A stretch of DNA of 64,000 nucleotides from CAXSBR01 sp964252015 (GTDB lineage: Bacteria; Actinomycetota; Actinomycetes; Mycobacteriales; Jatrophihabitantaceae), in contig CAXULW010000011.1 in NCBI GenBank assembly GCA_964252015.1, positions 53,479 to 117,478 on the forward strand. The letters run 5' to 3'. The notes beneath the pieces are model-generated. The model ran no database searches. It saw nothing but the letters and a program-made list of their open reading frames with translations, and was not told the DNA's origin. Each line of letters opens with the position of its first letter. The stretch's first letter is position 1. Below, piece after piece: positions 1 to 8,378 of this stretch. Made by a program: the position numbers and the translations under genes.

Positions 1-2
1 CC

Positions 3-1154
3 ACCGGCACGATCTTCACGGTCGAGCATTCCGGGAAGGCCCTCGGCGTGCTCGACGCCAACGAATGCGGCCGGAACGGGCGCGGATGCCGGCATCTGCT
101 GCCGTCCATCGCAGGTAACGAGCAGCAGCTGGCCGACCAGGCCGTGCACACCTGGTACGGCGTGGACGACAACGGCGACCTGACGCTGACCGACACGCGT
201 GTCTGCACCGCGCAGCACGCGGCACGGTGCGCGGCCGCGGCGGTCCACACGTCCCAACCCAACACCTCGAACGGGCAACTGGTCGCCGACGACAGCACGC
301 ACAGCCTGTACCTGATCCGGAACAACCCCGTCACGTACCGCGGGTCGGTCGTGGTGCTGGACACCCGCACCTGCAATGCCGCGGTGCACACCGATTGTTC
401 GCCGGTCGCGTCGCCGATGCGGCTGCCCAACTACCCGGCGGTCATGGCCCTCGACCCGAGCACGCACACCGTGTACGTCACGACCCAGGACGACAGCGCG
501 CTGCAGGTCATCGACGGCACCCGCTGCAACGCCCTGCGCCACACGGCGTGCACGGCCCCGGCCGGGCAGGTGCCGCTGCGCGGCAACGTGTACGGCGTCG
601 CGGTCGACCAATCCACCAGGACCGTGTACGTCAGCGAGTTCGGTGCCGACTTCGACAGCGACGTCGTCTACGCCGTCGACAGCACGCACTGCCGCGCGAC
701 GGACGTCAGCCGATGCGCACAGACCCCAAAGCGGTTCACCAGCGGACTCGCACCGCTGGGCATGGTCGTCGACCGCGCGCACCACACGCTGTACGTGCTC
801 GCCAACGCCGGTGGCGATCATGAGGGACAGGTCGACGTCTTCGACACCCGCACCTGCAGCGCACGCGGAACCGGTGGCTGCACCCCGGCCGCCTTCGACG
901 TCGACCGCTCGCCTTACGTCGCCGCACTCGACCCGGTGACCGGACACCTGTTCGTCGCCGACTTCGAGCACGCCGCGATCACGGTGATCGACACCGGGCG
1001 ATGCAATGCAACCGTCACCAGCGGCTGTCGCGATCGCCAGTTCGACGTCGGCGACGCACCCGGACAGATCGCCATCGACCCCGCGACGCACTCGGCGTTC
1101 GTCCTCGCCGGCCTGTACGGAAACACTTACTACGTGGACACTCGGCGGCGCTGA
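3..1154 (+). CDS. YncE-like beta-propeller protein, 5' end missing
   Basis: The frame is already open at the window edge, so the N-terminus and any signal peptide lie outside. The visible part of about 383 codons is a series of blades of roughly 45-50 residues. Each blade ends in a pattern like D-x-x-x-C-N/R-A followed 5-8 residues later by a second Cys (for example DTRTCNA..., DGTRCNA..., DTGRCNA...). Blade strands read TVYV or HLFVAD. This is the YVTN/YncE beta-propeller type, usually secreted in actinobacteria. The paired cysteines suggest one disulfide per blade. Ligand and function are unknown. It converges on nei2, with 25 bp between the two stops. Confidence 0.8.
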   Translation, partial: TGTIFTVEHSGKALGVLDANECGRNGRGCRHLLPSIAGNEQQLADQAVHTWYGVDDNGDLTLTDTRVCTAQHAARCAAAAVHTSQPNTSNGQLVADDSTHSLYLIRNNPVTYRGSVVVLDTRTCNAAVHTDCSPVASPMRLPNYPAVMALDPSTHTVYVTTQDDSALQVIDGTRCNALRHTACTAPAGQVPLRGNVYGVAVDQSTRTVYVSEFGADFDSDVVYAVDSTHCRATDVSRCAQTPKRFTSGLAPLGMVVDRAHHTLYVLANAGGDHEGQVDVFDTRTCSARGTGGCTPAAFDVDRSPYVAALDPVTGHLFVADFEHAAITVIDTGRCNATVTSGCRDRQFDVGDAPGQIAIDPATHSAFVLAGLYGNTYYVDTRRR

Positions 1155-1179
1155 GTCTCGTCGCGCTTGAAACGCCCGA

Positions 1180-1974
1180 TCAGTTCGGCGCCTGGCAGGA
1201 CGGGCACCAGAACAGGTTTCGGGCGGCGAGCGGGGCCGTCACGATCGGGGTCGAACAAATGCGGCAGGGCAGGCCCGTTCGCCGGTAGACGTAGTGGGCC
1301 CGATCGCGCGTGACGCGTCCGGCCGGCCGGTCCGCGGCCAGCGTGGTCACGATGCGTCCGGATCGGACCCCGGCGCGCATCAGGGCCACCAGGTCGTCCC
1401 ACATCTCGTTGCCCAACCGTGGCGGCAGGTCGCGGCCCGGCCGAAGTGGATCGAGCCGGGCGCGGAACAGTACTTCGGCCCGGTAGACGTTGCCGACACC
1501 GGCGAGCACGGACTGGTCCATCAAGAGGACACCGATGGGCGCGCGACTCCGCGCAATCCTGCGCAGAGCCGGTGCGGGGTCAGCTTTCGGGTCCAACGGG
1601 TCGGGCCCCAGTCGAGCCAGCAGCATGTCGACCTGGTCGGGGGTGATCAGCTCGCACGCGGTCGCGCCGCGCAGGTCCGTCCACGCCTCGTCGTTGGCAA
1701 GCCGCAATCGCAGTGCCCCCCGCGGCTGGGGCGGCTCGCCACGCCCGGTGGTGAACTTCCCGTACAGGCCGAGGTGGACGTGCAGGATCGCACCGTTGCC
1801 GTAATGGTGCAGCAGGTGCTTGCCGTAGGCCTCGGTGCGCAGCAGCCGTTGCCCGTCGAGCCGGGCGGCGCCGTCAGCGAAACGACCCTGGGGACTGCTG
1901 GCCGTGACGACCGTGCCACCGAACAACCGCTGCTGGTCGCGGGCCAGCCGGTGCAGGGTATGACCTTCGGGCAC
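1180..1974 (-). CDS. nei2: Fpg/Nei family DNA glycosylase (endonuclease VIII 2)
   Basis: Base-excision repair bifunctional glycosylase/AP lyase acting on oxidised bases. The 264-residue protein starts MPEGHT, giving the catalytic Pro2 and Glu3. K52 (AYGKH) is the conserved beta-hairpin lysine. The helix-two-turn-helix is around DQSVLAGVGNVYRAEVLF (about 165-185). A C-terminal zinc finger has C237, C240, C257 and C260. Length matches mycobacterial Nei2 (about 255). The start is GTG, fixed by the invariant MPEG. No partner genes are adjacent. Confidence 0.92.
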   Translation of the reverse strand: MPEGHTLHRLARDQQRLFGGTVVTASSPQGRFADGAARLDGQRLLRTEAYGKHLLHHYGNGAILHVHLGLYGKFTTGRGEPPQPRGALRLRLANDEAWTDLRGATACELITPDQVDMLLARLGPDPLDPKADPAPALRRIARSRAPIGVLLMDQSVLAGVGNVYRAEVLFRARLDPLRPGRDLPPRLGNEMWDDLVALMRAGVRSGRIVTTLAADRPAGRVTRDRAHYVYRRTGLPCRICSTPIVTAPLAARNLFWCPSCQAPN

Positions 1975-2101
1975 CCGCTCGACGCTACTTCACAAGTGCA
2001 CGGCCGGACCGGCCGCAGATACCGGCGACGGCCTCGACCGACTCCCAGGTCGTGAGTCTGAACTAAACCTAACGTCCTTTGTGCCGATGGTGACTAGGAC
2101 A

Positions 2102-2118
2102 GCGACCTTCGTGGTCGC
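2102..2118 (+). other. Stem-loop in prepilin 5' leader
   Basis: GCGACC (2102-2107) and GGTCGC (2113-2118) form a perfect 6-bp stem with a 5-nt loop. It lies just upstream of the strong AGGAGG ribosome site at about 2132-2137 that precedes the prepilin ATG at 2147. It may be an operator or an mRNA-stabilising hairpin. The role is not shown. Confidence 0.4.
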
Positions 2119-2146
2119 ACTCTGGATGCACTAGGAGGGCACCTTC

Positions 2147-2623
2147 ATGCAGCGCTTGCGCGCGCCACGCCGCGAATCAGGCTTCACGTTGATCGAGCTG
2201 TTGGTCGTTGTCGTCATCATCGGCGTGTTGATCGCTGTCGCAATCCCCCTCTACCTGAGCTACAGGCAGTCCGCCCGTGACGCCAGTACGAAGGCCGACA
2301 TCCATACGATCGTGTTGGAAGAGCAGAAGTACAACGCGAACCACGCTACGTTCGGCACGACCGCACAGCTGTTTGCCGAGAACGCCAACCTCAGGATGTC
2401 GACCGGCACCTTCACCCTCATTCTCGCCAACGACGCCGACAGCTTCTGCATGGCCGCGTACAACACCGAAGGCCCGCGCGACTCGGCGTCCCCGCTGCCG
2501 GCCTATGGCCTGCCGAACTACAAGGCCTACTTCTACAGCTCGAACACCGGCAAAGTCAGCACCACCCCGTGCACGACGAGTCCTCAAGACAGCAACCAAA
2601 TCGGTGCGGACGGGTTGCACTGA
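2147..2623 (+). CDS. Type IV prepilin-like protein with N-terminal methylation motif
   Basis: 158 residues with a short basic leader ending in G12, then FTLIE and a hydrophobic helix VVVVIIGVLIAVAIPLYL. This is the class III signal recognised by prepilin peptidase PilD, with cleavage between G12 and F13 and E17 as the conserved Glu5 of the mature pilin. The C-terminal part has two cysteines that could form the D-region loop. A perfect AGGAGG ribosome site supports the ATG. No pilus ATPase, PilC, PilM or peptidase gene is in the window, so this is an orphan pilin here. Confidence 0.88.
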   Translation: MQRLRAPRRESGFTLIELLVVVVIIGVLIAVAIPLYLSYRQSARDASTKADIHTIVLEEQKYNANHATFGTTAQLFAENANLRMSTGTFTLILANDADSFCMAAYNTEGPRDSASPLPAYGLPNYKAYFYSSNTGKVSTTPCTTSPQDSNQIGADGLH

Positions 2624-2790
2624 CCGGTCGCCTTGCGCGCCACCGCATCGCACCTTGACCTGCTCGGAGAGCGAACGGCAACTGCCCAGCACCGGCTGTG
2701 TCGGTGGGACCCGTCGATTCGAGCCGAGCTAAATAAACTGGCCCGACCGCACGGCTGATGTGCCAGACTCATCGTCGACCGTCCGAGCGG

Positions 2791-2892
2791 GAAGGAGGTG
2801 CGACGTTCCGTGTTGATGACCGTTCGCGTCTCCTGGAGCTTGCTGACCTAGGGCCGGTTGGTCCGGAGGCGCCACCCGTGAAAGGTGGCCTC
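2791..2892 (+). promoter_or_regulatory. Leader with strong SD, 13-codon uORF and SD-masking hairpin
   Basis: A near-perfect anti-16S match, AAGGAGGTG (about 2792-2800), precedes not the main gene but a short frame GTG-TTG-ATG... ending TAG at 2849-2851. Further on, GCCACC (2871-2876) pairs with GGTGGC (2884-2889) around a 7-nt loop. That 3' arm contains the only SD-like bases before the ATG at 2893. The arrangement resembles translational control by an upstream ORF, but no peptide function is evident. Confidence 0.4.
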
Positions 2893-3471
2893 ATGGCCGT
2901 AGACAACGCAATCCAGCTCGACCAACTCGCCCGTTCGTTCGCCGCGGTGGACTCGCTGATCGATGCGATCCAGCCGGGCCAGTGGTCCGCGCCGACTCCG
3001 TGTCTGGACTGGACCGTGCACCGTCTCGTCGAGCATGTGGTCGGCAAGAATCTCGTGTTCGCCGCGGTGCTCGCTGAGCAACCGCTGCCACAGCGCGGAG
3101 GCGGGATGCCGAGCGGGCAGCTCGTCAGCGCTTACCGCGAATCGGCGGCGGTGTTGCTCGACGCGTTCGGGCGCCCCGGCGTTCTCGACCGCGTCTACCA
3201 GGGACCGCTCGGTGGCGCGAGCGGTGCGGAGCGGCTCAAGATCCGCATGTACGACCTGCTGGCCCACGGCTGGGACCTTGCCCAGGCTCTGGGACGACCG
3301 GCCGACCTGCCTGCGGATGCGGCCGAGGAGTCACTGGCGTTCGCCCGCGCGGACGGGCGAGCAGTACAGCCCGGCGGTGGCTGTTTCGGCCCGGCCCGGC
3401 CGGTTTCCGACGCCGCCCCGGCGCTCGACAGGCTGGTCGCGTTCCTGGGCCGCGACGTGCCCGCAGCCTGA
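2893..3471 (+). CDS. TIGR03086-type DinB/maleylpyruvate-isomerase-like metal-binding protein
   Basis: 192 residues. The N-terminal four-helix bundle of the mycothiol-dependent maleylpyruvate isomerase (MDMPI)/DinB superfamily is recognisable: QPGQWSAPTPCLDWTVHRLVEHVVG near the start, then YDLLAHGWDLAQALGRP in the second half. The histidines in LVEHV and LAHGWD are the usual metal ligands. Members act as thiol-dependent transferases or are uncharacterised. I chose the ATG at 2893 because the family begins just before FAAVDSLIDAI; an in-frame GTG at 2878 is an alternative. Substrate unknown. Confidence 0.75.
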   Translation: MAVDNAIQLDQLARSFAAVDSLIDAIQPGQWSAPTPCLDWTVHRLVEHVVGKNLVFAAVLAEQPLPQRGGGMPSGQLVSAYRESAAVLLDAFGRPGVLDRVYQGPLGGASGAERLKIRMYDLLAHGWDLAQALGRPADLPADAAEESLAFARADGRAVQPGGGCFGPARPVSDAAPALDRLVAFLGRDVPAA

Positions 3472-3478
3472 GCGTCTC

Positions 3479-3524
3479 GGGTCCGGGGTGCCGGGCACCA
3501 AACCTATCCCTGCACCCCGGACCC
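3479..3524. terminator. 13-bp inverted repeat between convergent genes
   Basis: The arms 3479-3491 (GGGTCCGGGGTGC) and 3512-3524 are perfectly complementary over 13 bp with a 20-nt loop. The repeat begins 8 nt after the stop of the 2893-3471 gene and faces a minus-strand pseudogene, so it can serve as a bidirectional terminator. There is no T tract, as is usual in this kind of genome. Confidence 0.65.
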
Positions 3525-3550
3525 GGGCCAGGGCCCGCGCAAGCTCGTGG

Positions 3551-3570
3551 CCGGGCAAGCCTCTGCCCGG
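3551..3570 (-). terminator. Hairpin downstream of GNAT pseudogene
   Basis: CCGGGCA (3551-3557) and TGCCCGG (3564-3570) form a 7-bp stem with a 6-nt loop, 12 nt beyond the original stop (3583) of the minus-strand acetyltransferase remnant. It probably was that gene's terminator. Confidence 0.5.
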
Positions 3571-3582
3571 GAACGCCATGGC

Positions 3583-3930
3583 CTACCGGGCCGTCGCCGG
3601 GAACGTCAGAGCTATGATCAACGAGTCGCCGAACTCGGAGTCGGGCTCGACCGGGCCGACAGCAACAAAGCCCACTTGTGCAGAACGTTGCGCGATGCCG
3701 TGTTCCATGCCCTGACGCCAGCCCATACCCGCCGGTACCTGTTCTCGCCTGCCCACGTCACCACAGCATGAGCCCCCTCGGTGGCGTAACCGAGTCGGTG
3801 CGTGCAGCGCAACAACTCGTAAGCCAGCTCGGGTTCATCGGGCGAGCCTCGGCCGTCGAAGATCAGCCCGGGAGCCGGTCGGTCTCGATCTCGATCGGAA
3901 CGCGTGATGCGCACACGCCGACATCCTGCC
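3583..3930 (-). pseudogene. GNAT acetyltransferase remnant (internal deletion plus frameshift)
   Basis: The minus strand encodes PELAYELLRCTHRLGYATEG and RRVWAGVRAWNTASRNVLHK, the acetyl-CoA-binding core of RimJ/RimL-type acetyltransferases. After LHK (codon at about 3675) the frame turns nonsensical. Shifting by one base restores VGFVAVGPVEPDSEFGDSLI and a natural stop at 3583-3585, so one G appears missing from AAG(G)TGGGC. Upstream, another frame reads IETDRL, the usual GNAT beginning, directly abutting a late segment, so about 50-70 codons of the N-terminal half are missing. Start approximate. Inactive as it stands. Confidence 0.75.
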
Positions 3931-3972
3931 AGCACCGCGCTCGCCAAGATCAAACCCCGAGGCGGGCCCGCC

Positions 3973-4356
3973 TCAGATCGGTGCGTTGATGTCCTCGCGC
4001 CGGCGTTGCACCGCAGTTCCCGCAAACACGATGAGGACGAGCAGCGCATAGATGACCCAGTACCGTCCGGGCCTATCGCTGCTCGCCGTTGCCACCAAGG
4101 CGACGACAAAGCAGGCACCGACGAGTCCGGTAGCCACGGCGGCGAAGCGCGTTCGCCCGCGTAGCACGACAAAGGTGAGTGCCGCTGGACCCCACCAGAT
4201 CAGCAGGATCCCGGCATACAGCACGACCCCGGACCAGAACGCGTGGTACTCCGGTACGCGGGCGGACAAGGCTTTGAACAACGTCCGACCCGCGACTTCT
4301 GCGGTGACGGCCAGGCCGGCGCCAACTACGGTCCGATTCACGGAGAGAGGTTTCAT
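3973..4356 (-). CDS. Small integral membrane protein, unknown function
   Basis: 127 residues with three clear hydrophobic helices (FWSGVVLYAGILLIWWGPAALTFVVL, FAAVATGLVGACFVVALVA, YWVIYALLVLIVFAGTAV) and a weaker first one. It ends in a charged cytoplasmic tail RREDINAPI. I chose the ATG at 4356 (MKPLSVNRTV) because AGAGG lies 4 nt upstream; the frame extends further to 4392. I do not recognise a family. It is upstream of the GNAT remnant on the same strand. Confidence 0.65.
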   Translation of the reverse strand: MKPLSVNRTVVGAGLAVTAEVAGRTLFKALSARVPEYHAFWSGVVLYAGILLIWWGPAALTFVVLRGRTRFAAVATGLVGACFVVALVATASSDRPGRYWVIYALLVLIVFAGTAVQRRREDINAPI

Positions 4357-4490
4357 GCCTCTGACAAAACGGCAGCCGGGGCGGTACGGCATCGGGAGGA
4401 ATACTCAAGTCGGCCAAGCGCACGCCACCAGCCCGGACGTAGGTGCCGAAACGGCCGGGGGTGCCAGGTCGGGCCAGCCTCGCCAGCGCT

Positions 4491-4796
4491 CTACCGCGCG
4501 GCGGTGACGTAGAACGGTTCCCCGTTGAACAGGCCGTTCTGGGCCTTCAGCCGGATCTGGCCGCCCGGGACGGTCTCCACCTGTACTGGGCGAACGCCGA
4601 GCAACGACGCAAAGCCTCGGTACCTCATGCCGGCACCCACGGTGTGCGGCCCAGCCGGAACCGGAACCGTCAAGCTTGCTCCCCATCGCGCTCGGTGCTG
4701 GACGCCGTCGATAACGACGAACGGGCGAGCCAGGGGCCGCAGAAGCCAGGAACTCAGCCAGTACGGCAGCAGCGTCACGCTGATGGAGCTGTTCAC
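4491..4796 (-). CDS. Small conserved hypothetical, likely beta-rich membrane-associated protein
   Basis: 101 residues from a GTG start (VNSSISVTLLPYWLSSW). A short aromatic segment near the N-terminus is followed by alternating strands (FVVIDGVQHRARWG, LTVPVPAGPHTVGAGMRYRG, VQVETVPGGQIRLKAQ), resembling a small beta-sandwich. Composition is coherent and unlike the shadow frames around it. No ribosome site is obvious. Its start is 162 bp from the start of the divergent flavin oxidoreductase at 4959. Function unknown. Confidence 0.55.
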   Translation of the reverse strand: MNSSISVTLLPYWLSSWLLRPLARPFVVIDGVQHRARWGASLTVPVPAGPHTVGAGMRYRGFASLLGVRPVQVETVPGGQIRLKAQNGLFNGEPFYVTAAR

Positions 4797-4958
4797 ATTC
4801 AGCAAGATACGGGGCGCGCGGGCGGTAGCCGAACCGTCGAGCAGGCACTGGTGCAGGCGGGTTGGCGCACACTGGCCACCGGTGATTTGTCGGATCCGGG
4901 CCGGCCCGTTCGTGGTGCTGGAAAGGGCAGGACGAGCGACAACGAGAGGACAACGACG

Positions 4959-5792
4959 ATGGCCGACAATGCGGCGACCGGCGGAGGGAGACCCCTGCGA
5001 TTCGGGGTGGTCGCGCCGATCAGGACTGATCTTCCGGCGTGGCGAGACCAGGTGCGCCGTATCGCTGACCATGGCTACTCGACCCTACTGATGCCCGACG
5101 TCCAGCAGTGGCAGCCGGCACCGGGGCCCACCTTGGCCGTCGCCGCGACCGTCGCCCCTGAGCTGCGGGTGGGCACGTGGGTGTACGCCGCACCGCTGCG
5201 TCCGCCCTGGAGTGTGGCGTGGGAGGCGCACTCACTGTCGGTGCTCACCGAAGGTCGCTTCGAAATGGGCATCGGCACCGGGCGACCCGGGATGGAGGAC
5301 GAGCTGCGCCAGTTGGGCCTTCCGGTGGTGACACCAGGCGAGCGGTTGTCGCAGGTGCGTGACGCCGTCACGTCGCTGAGAGACCTCGACGGTCCGGACC
5401 TGCACACACCGGTAGCGATGGCCGTGCGGGGCCCGAAGGCCCGGGCGTTGGCGGTCGGGCTGGCCGATACTGTCACGTTCGCGACCATGCCGGGGGACTC
5501 TCGGACCGACATCGTGCGCATGGCGGCCGAAGTCCGCGCGGTCCGAGACGTCGAACTCGCGCTGCACGTGCCGGTCGTCGGTGACGCCGTCTCCCCGTTC
5601 ATGGCGCCCCCCGACACGGACGTTGCGGCGCTGCGCGCAGCGGACTCGCTCTTGGTACTTCCGAGCGAGCCGGGGGCGGCCACCGAGGAGGTCCTGCGAC
5701 GACGCGAGGAGAGCGGCTTTTCTTACTTCGTCATCGGCGCCAACGCCGCCGACGCGTTCGCTCCGGTGGTCGCCGAGCTGACGCGACACTGA
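4959..5792 (+). CDS. LLM-class F420/flavin-dependent oxidoreductase
   Basis: 277 residues of the bacterial-luciferase-like TIM-barrel family. Diagnostic stretches are RRIADHGYSTLLMPDV, the VAATVAPELRVGTWVYAAPLR strand, and AWEAHSLSVLTEGRFEMGIGTG. The ATG at 4959 has GAGAGGA about 10 nt upstream, and the family N-terminus (LRFGVVAP) follows about a dozen residues later. An upstream in-frame extension to 4443 lacks family similarity and is rejected. Substrate and cofactor (FMN or F420) cannot be decided. Confidence 0.85.
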   Translation: MADNAATGGGRPLRFGVVAPIRTDLPAWRDQVRRIADHGYSTLLMPDVQQWQPAPGPTLAVAATVAPELRVGTWVYAAPLRPPWSVAWEAHSLSVLTEGRFEMGIGTGRPGMEDELRQLGLPVVTPGERLSQVRDAVTSLRDLDGPDLHTPVAMAVRGPKARALAVGLADTVTFATMPGDSRTDIVRMAAEVRAVRDVELALHVPVVGDAVSPFMAPPDTDVAALRAADSLLVLPSEPGAATEEVLRRREESGFSYFVIGANAADAFAPVVAELTRH

Positions 5793-5814
5793 CCCGCGCC
5801 CATCTGTCGCGGGT
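5792..5814 (+). terminator. Hairpin after LLM oxidoreductase
   Basis: ACCCGCG (5792-5798) pairs with CGCGGGT (5808-5814), a 7-bp stem with a 9-nt loop followed by GTGTTT. The stem starts at the last base of the stop codon. Confidence 0.6.
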
Positions 5815-5999
5815 GTGTTTGATCGGGCCGCGCCCTCGGCCGCCGTGCTCGGATCAGGCGGACGAGGACCGTCGAGAGAATTCTGGGGAGGGTGTCGTAT
5901 CTAGGCTCGGGCATTCGTGGCAGTAATGGCGGCCCGGCCGGGCCGTCGGCGACGAGAAGTCCGCACGGGCCCTCGTCACAGGACCAGGAGGGGACGACG

Positions 6000-6371
6000 A
6001 TGACCGAGTATCTGATCACGTTCAACGATGAGTGGGTGCCTGAGCACACGGACGAGGAGTTGCGCGCGAAAAGCGCGGCCGTCCGGCCCGTGATCGAGCA
6101 GATGCAGTCCGAGGGTGTCCTGATCTTCACCAACGGCGGCCTCGACCGCTCGACCGCGGTGTGCAATGTCGAGGCCGTAGACGGTAAGCCGGTGTTCACC
6201 GACGGCCCGTACGTCGAGACCAAGGAGCATCTCGGTGGCTTCGCCGTGGTGGACGTCCCCGACGACGAGGCCGCACGGTACTGGGCCGGCAAGCTGGCGA
6301 CGGTGCTCGAATGGCCCCAGGAGGTGCACCGGTTCCGCGGTCCCGGACAGACCCGCCGTCAGGTCAGGTGA
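6000..6371 (+). CDS. YCII/DGPF-domain protein
   Basis: 123 residues of the YCII-related (DGPF) fold: MTEYLITFNDEW, then GGLDRSTAVCNVEAVDGKPVFTDGPYVETKEHLGGFAVVDVPDDEAARYWA. Such proteins often sit beside ECF sigma factors, but none is here. A strong AGGAGGGG 8 nt upstream fixes the ATG at 6000. Its last 8 bases overlap the 3' end of the convergent lipoprotein gene, so the two transcripts are antisense at their ends. Catalytic role unknown. Confidence 0.85.
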   Translation: MTEYLITFNDEWVPEHTDEELRAKSAAVRPVIEQMQSEGVLIFTNGGLDRSTAVCNVEAVDGKPVFTDGPYVETKEHLGGFAVVDVPDDEAARYWAGKLATVLEWPQEVHRFRGPGQTRRQVR

Positions 6372-7050
6372 ACTGCAGCGACTTGATCAGCTGCGCCCCT
6401 TGCGGGCTTTGCTTGTCGAACTGGGCCACCGGAGCGGTGAACGTGAATACGTACCCGAAGCCGGCATGCAGGACCACAACTTGACCCTGCTTGAGGTGCA
6501 CCCCGCCCTGGGTGTCTTCGAAGCTGTAACTCAAGGCGGGCTCGCCCGCCAGTTTCAGGCTCTTCACCGCCGAGAGCTTGGTGATCTTCAGGGCCTTCTT
6601 CAGGCCTGCCACGGCCTGCTTCTGGGCGGTCTGGATCGTCAAGCCCTTCGCTGGTTCCTGGACGACGTTCACGTTGACCGGGAAGTTGCCGACGATCGGG
6701 CCGGCGTAGTAAGCGATGACGACGCCGGACGCTCTGGATGGCACTGACTTGTACCCCGCCGGCAGGGTGACGGTGAACGGCCTACCGGACGCCGCGGCGG
6801 ACGCACTGGTCGAGGCCCGGGTCGTAGTCGCCGGCGAGGCTGGGATTGAGGATGAGGTGGCGGCTGACGATGACTCGGTCGTGCTGGCGGGGGGCGAGCT
6901 GGTAACGGACGTGGTGGCCGCGGACGTGCTGGCAACGGACGTGCTGGGTGCGGACGAGCTGGACTTGGACGATCCGCCCCCGCAACCGGCAAGCGCCAGA
7001 GCAGCGACACACAGAACAGCGGTGCCGCGGGGCACGGAAGCAATAGTCAC
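6364..7050 (-). CDS. Secreted lipoprotein with Ser/Thr-rich linker
   Basis: 228 residues. The N-terminus has a hydrophobic signal and lipobox LALAGC with the lipidation Cys at residue 23. Residues about 24-90 are a low-complexity Ser/Thr/Ala linker. The rest is a compact domain (FTVTLPAGYKSVP... to LIKSLQFT) resembling the LpqN/LpqT type of actinobacterial lipoproteins. Translation starts at GTG 7050 with no clear ribosome site. Probably anchored on the outer face of the membrane; ligand unknown. Confidence 0.75.
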   Translation of the reverse strand: MTIASVPRGTAVLCVAALALAGCGGGSSKSSSSAPSTSVASTSAATTSVTSSPPASTTESSSAATSSSIPASPATTTRASTSASAAASGRPFTVTLPAGYKSVPSRASGVVIAYYAGPIVGNFPVNVNVVQEPAKGLTIQTAQKQAVAGLKKALKITKLSAVKSLKLAGEPALSYSFEDTQGGVHLKQGQVVVLHAGFGYVFTFTAPVAQFDKQSPQGAQLIKSLQFT

Positions 7051-7121
7051 TTCATGATCATTTCACAGCTTTGGCCGCCCCGTACGGCGTCCGCGAAGGG
7101 TTGGCCGACCCGGGGCCCCTC

Positions 7122-8378
7122 CTACGCCGACGACCGCGAACCGTTCGTCGGGCGGAAGTAGGCAGTGAGCGCGTCGATCAAACGGTCGACGTCGTTGGCG
7201 TCGTTGTACGGAGCGAGGCCGATGCGCACACCCCCGGCGGCGCCCAGGCCGAGGTGGCGCGCGGCTTCGAGGGCGTAGAACGAACCGGCCGGGGCGTTGA
7301 TGTCGCGCTCAGCGAGAAAGGCGCTGATCTCGGCCGGGTCGTGTCCGGTGAAGGTGACCAACAACGTCGGGGTGCGGCGCCTGGCTCGGGAATGGATGGT
7401 GGCTCCGGGTAGCTGCCGCAGCGCGCTCTCGATCGTGTCGCGGAGAGCATCCTCGTGTCGGGCGATGGCGCCCATGCTGGCCCGAAGCCTCTCGCGGCGC
7501 CCACCGGCGGCATCGGTCAGCGCGGCGATGAAGTCGATAGCAGCGGTGGTGCCGGCCATCAGCTCGTAGGCCAGCGTGCCGAGTTCGAACCGCTCCGGCA
7601 CTCGGTCCGGCGAGGGCAGCAGCTTGTCCGGGCGAAGGGCGGCCAGGAGTTCGGGTCGACCGGCGACCACGCCACAGTGCGGCCCGAAGAACTTGTACGG
7701 CGAGCAGGCGTAGAAGTCGGCGCCGAGCTCAGCGAAATCCACGGTCGCGTGCGGGGTGTAGTGCACGCCGTCGACGTAGAGCAGCGCCCCGGCGGCGTGC
7801 GCGCGGTCGGCGATCGCGGCGACGTCGGGCATGGTGCCGATCAGGTTGGATGCGGCCGTGACCGCAACCAACCGCGTGCGGCTGGTGAGCTGCGCGTCGA
7901 TGTTCTCCAACGGCAGCTCGGCGGTGGCGGGGTCGAAGTCCACCCAGCGGACGGTGGCCCCGGCCCGGGCCGCAGCGATTACCCACGGCCGGATGTTGCC
8001 GTCGTGGTCCAGCCGCGTGACCACGATCTCGTCGCCCGGGCGCCAGTCGGCGGAGATCGCCCGCGACATGTCGAAGGTGAGCGCGGTCATGCTCCGGCCG
8101 AAGATCACGTCGTCCGGTTGCACGTCGAGCAGGTCAGCCAGTGCCCGGCGGCACGCGTGGACGACCTGCTCGGCGTTGCGGGCGGCGGCGGTCGACGTAC
8201 CCCGGTTCGCGAGCGGGCTGAGCAGGGTGTCCCGGATCGCGTCGGCGACGGCATCGGGCGTCTGCGAGCCGCCGGGAGCATCGAAATGCGCCGCGCCGTG
8301 CTGCAGCGCGGGGAAGTGGGCGCGGATCCCCGTCACGTCCAGAACCGCAGTGTCCGTGGTCCCTGCTTCAGGCGTCAT
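7122..8378 (-). CDS. Cysteine-desulfurase-like PLP enzyme (class V aminotransferase)
   Basis: 418 residues of the TIGR01976-like branch of class V aminotransferases. The PLP lysine is in CSPYKFFGPHCG. AHFPALQHGAAHFDAPGGSQTP at the start and HDGNIRPWVIAARAGA are typical. A C-terminal region (GVRIGLAPYNDANDVDRLIDAL) matches the substrate-end signature. The true desulfurase Cys loop is not evident, so activity as a cysteine desulfurase is uncertain. Start ATG at 8378 is chosen by homology to the IRAHFPAL opening; the frame extends upstream without similarity. Confidence 0.8.
   Translation of the reverse strand: MTPEAGTTDTAVLDVTGIRAHFPALQHGAAHFDAPGGSQTPDAVADAIRDTLLSPLANRGTSTAAARNAEQVVHACRRALADLLDVQPDDVIFGRSMTALTFDMSRAISADWRPGDEIVVTRLDHDGNIRPWVIAAARAGATVRWVDFDPATAELPLENIDAQLTSRTRLVAVTAASNLIGTMPDVAAIADRAHAAGALLYVDGVHYTPHATVDFAELGADFYACSPYKFFGPHCGVVAGRPELLAALRPDKLLPSPDRVPERFELGTLAYELMAGTTAAIDFIAALTDAAGGRRERLRASMGAIARHEDALRDTIESALRQLPGATIHSRARRRTPTLLVTFTGHDPAEISAFLAERDINAPAGSFYALEAARHLGLGAAGGVRIGLAPYNDANDVDRLIDALTAYFRPTNGSRSSA

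Noticed and set aside
3618..4172. Full 184-codon frame as a working acetyltransferase
   Set aside because: Only its C-terminal half resembles GNAT, and the last 18 codons are out of frame relative to the family. Treated as a pseudogene instead.
4443..4958. N-terminal extension of the LLM oxidoreductase
   Set aside because: No similarity to the family, it overlaps a minus-strand gene, and a good SD lies before ATG 4959.
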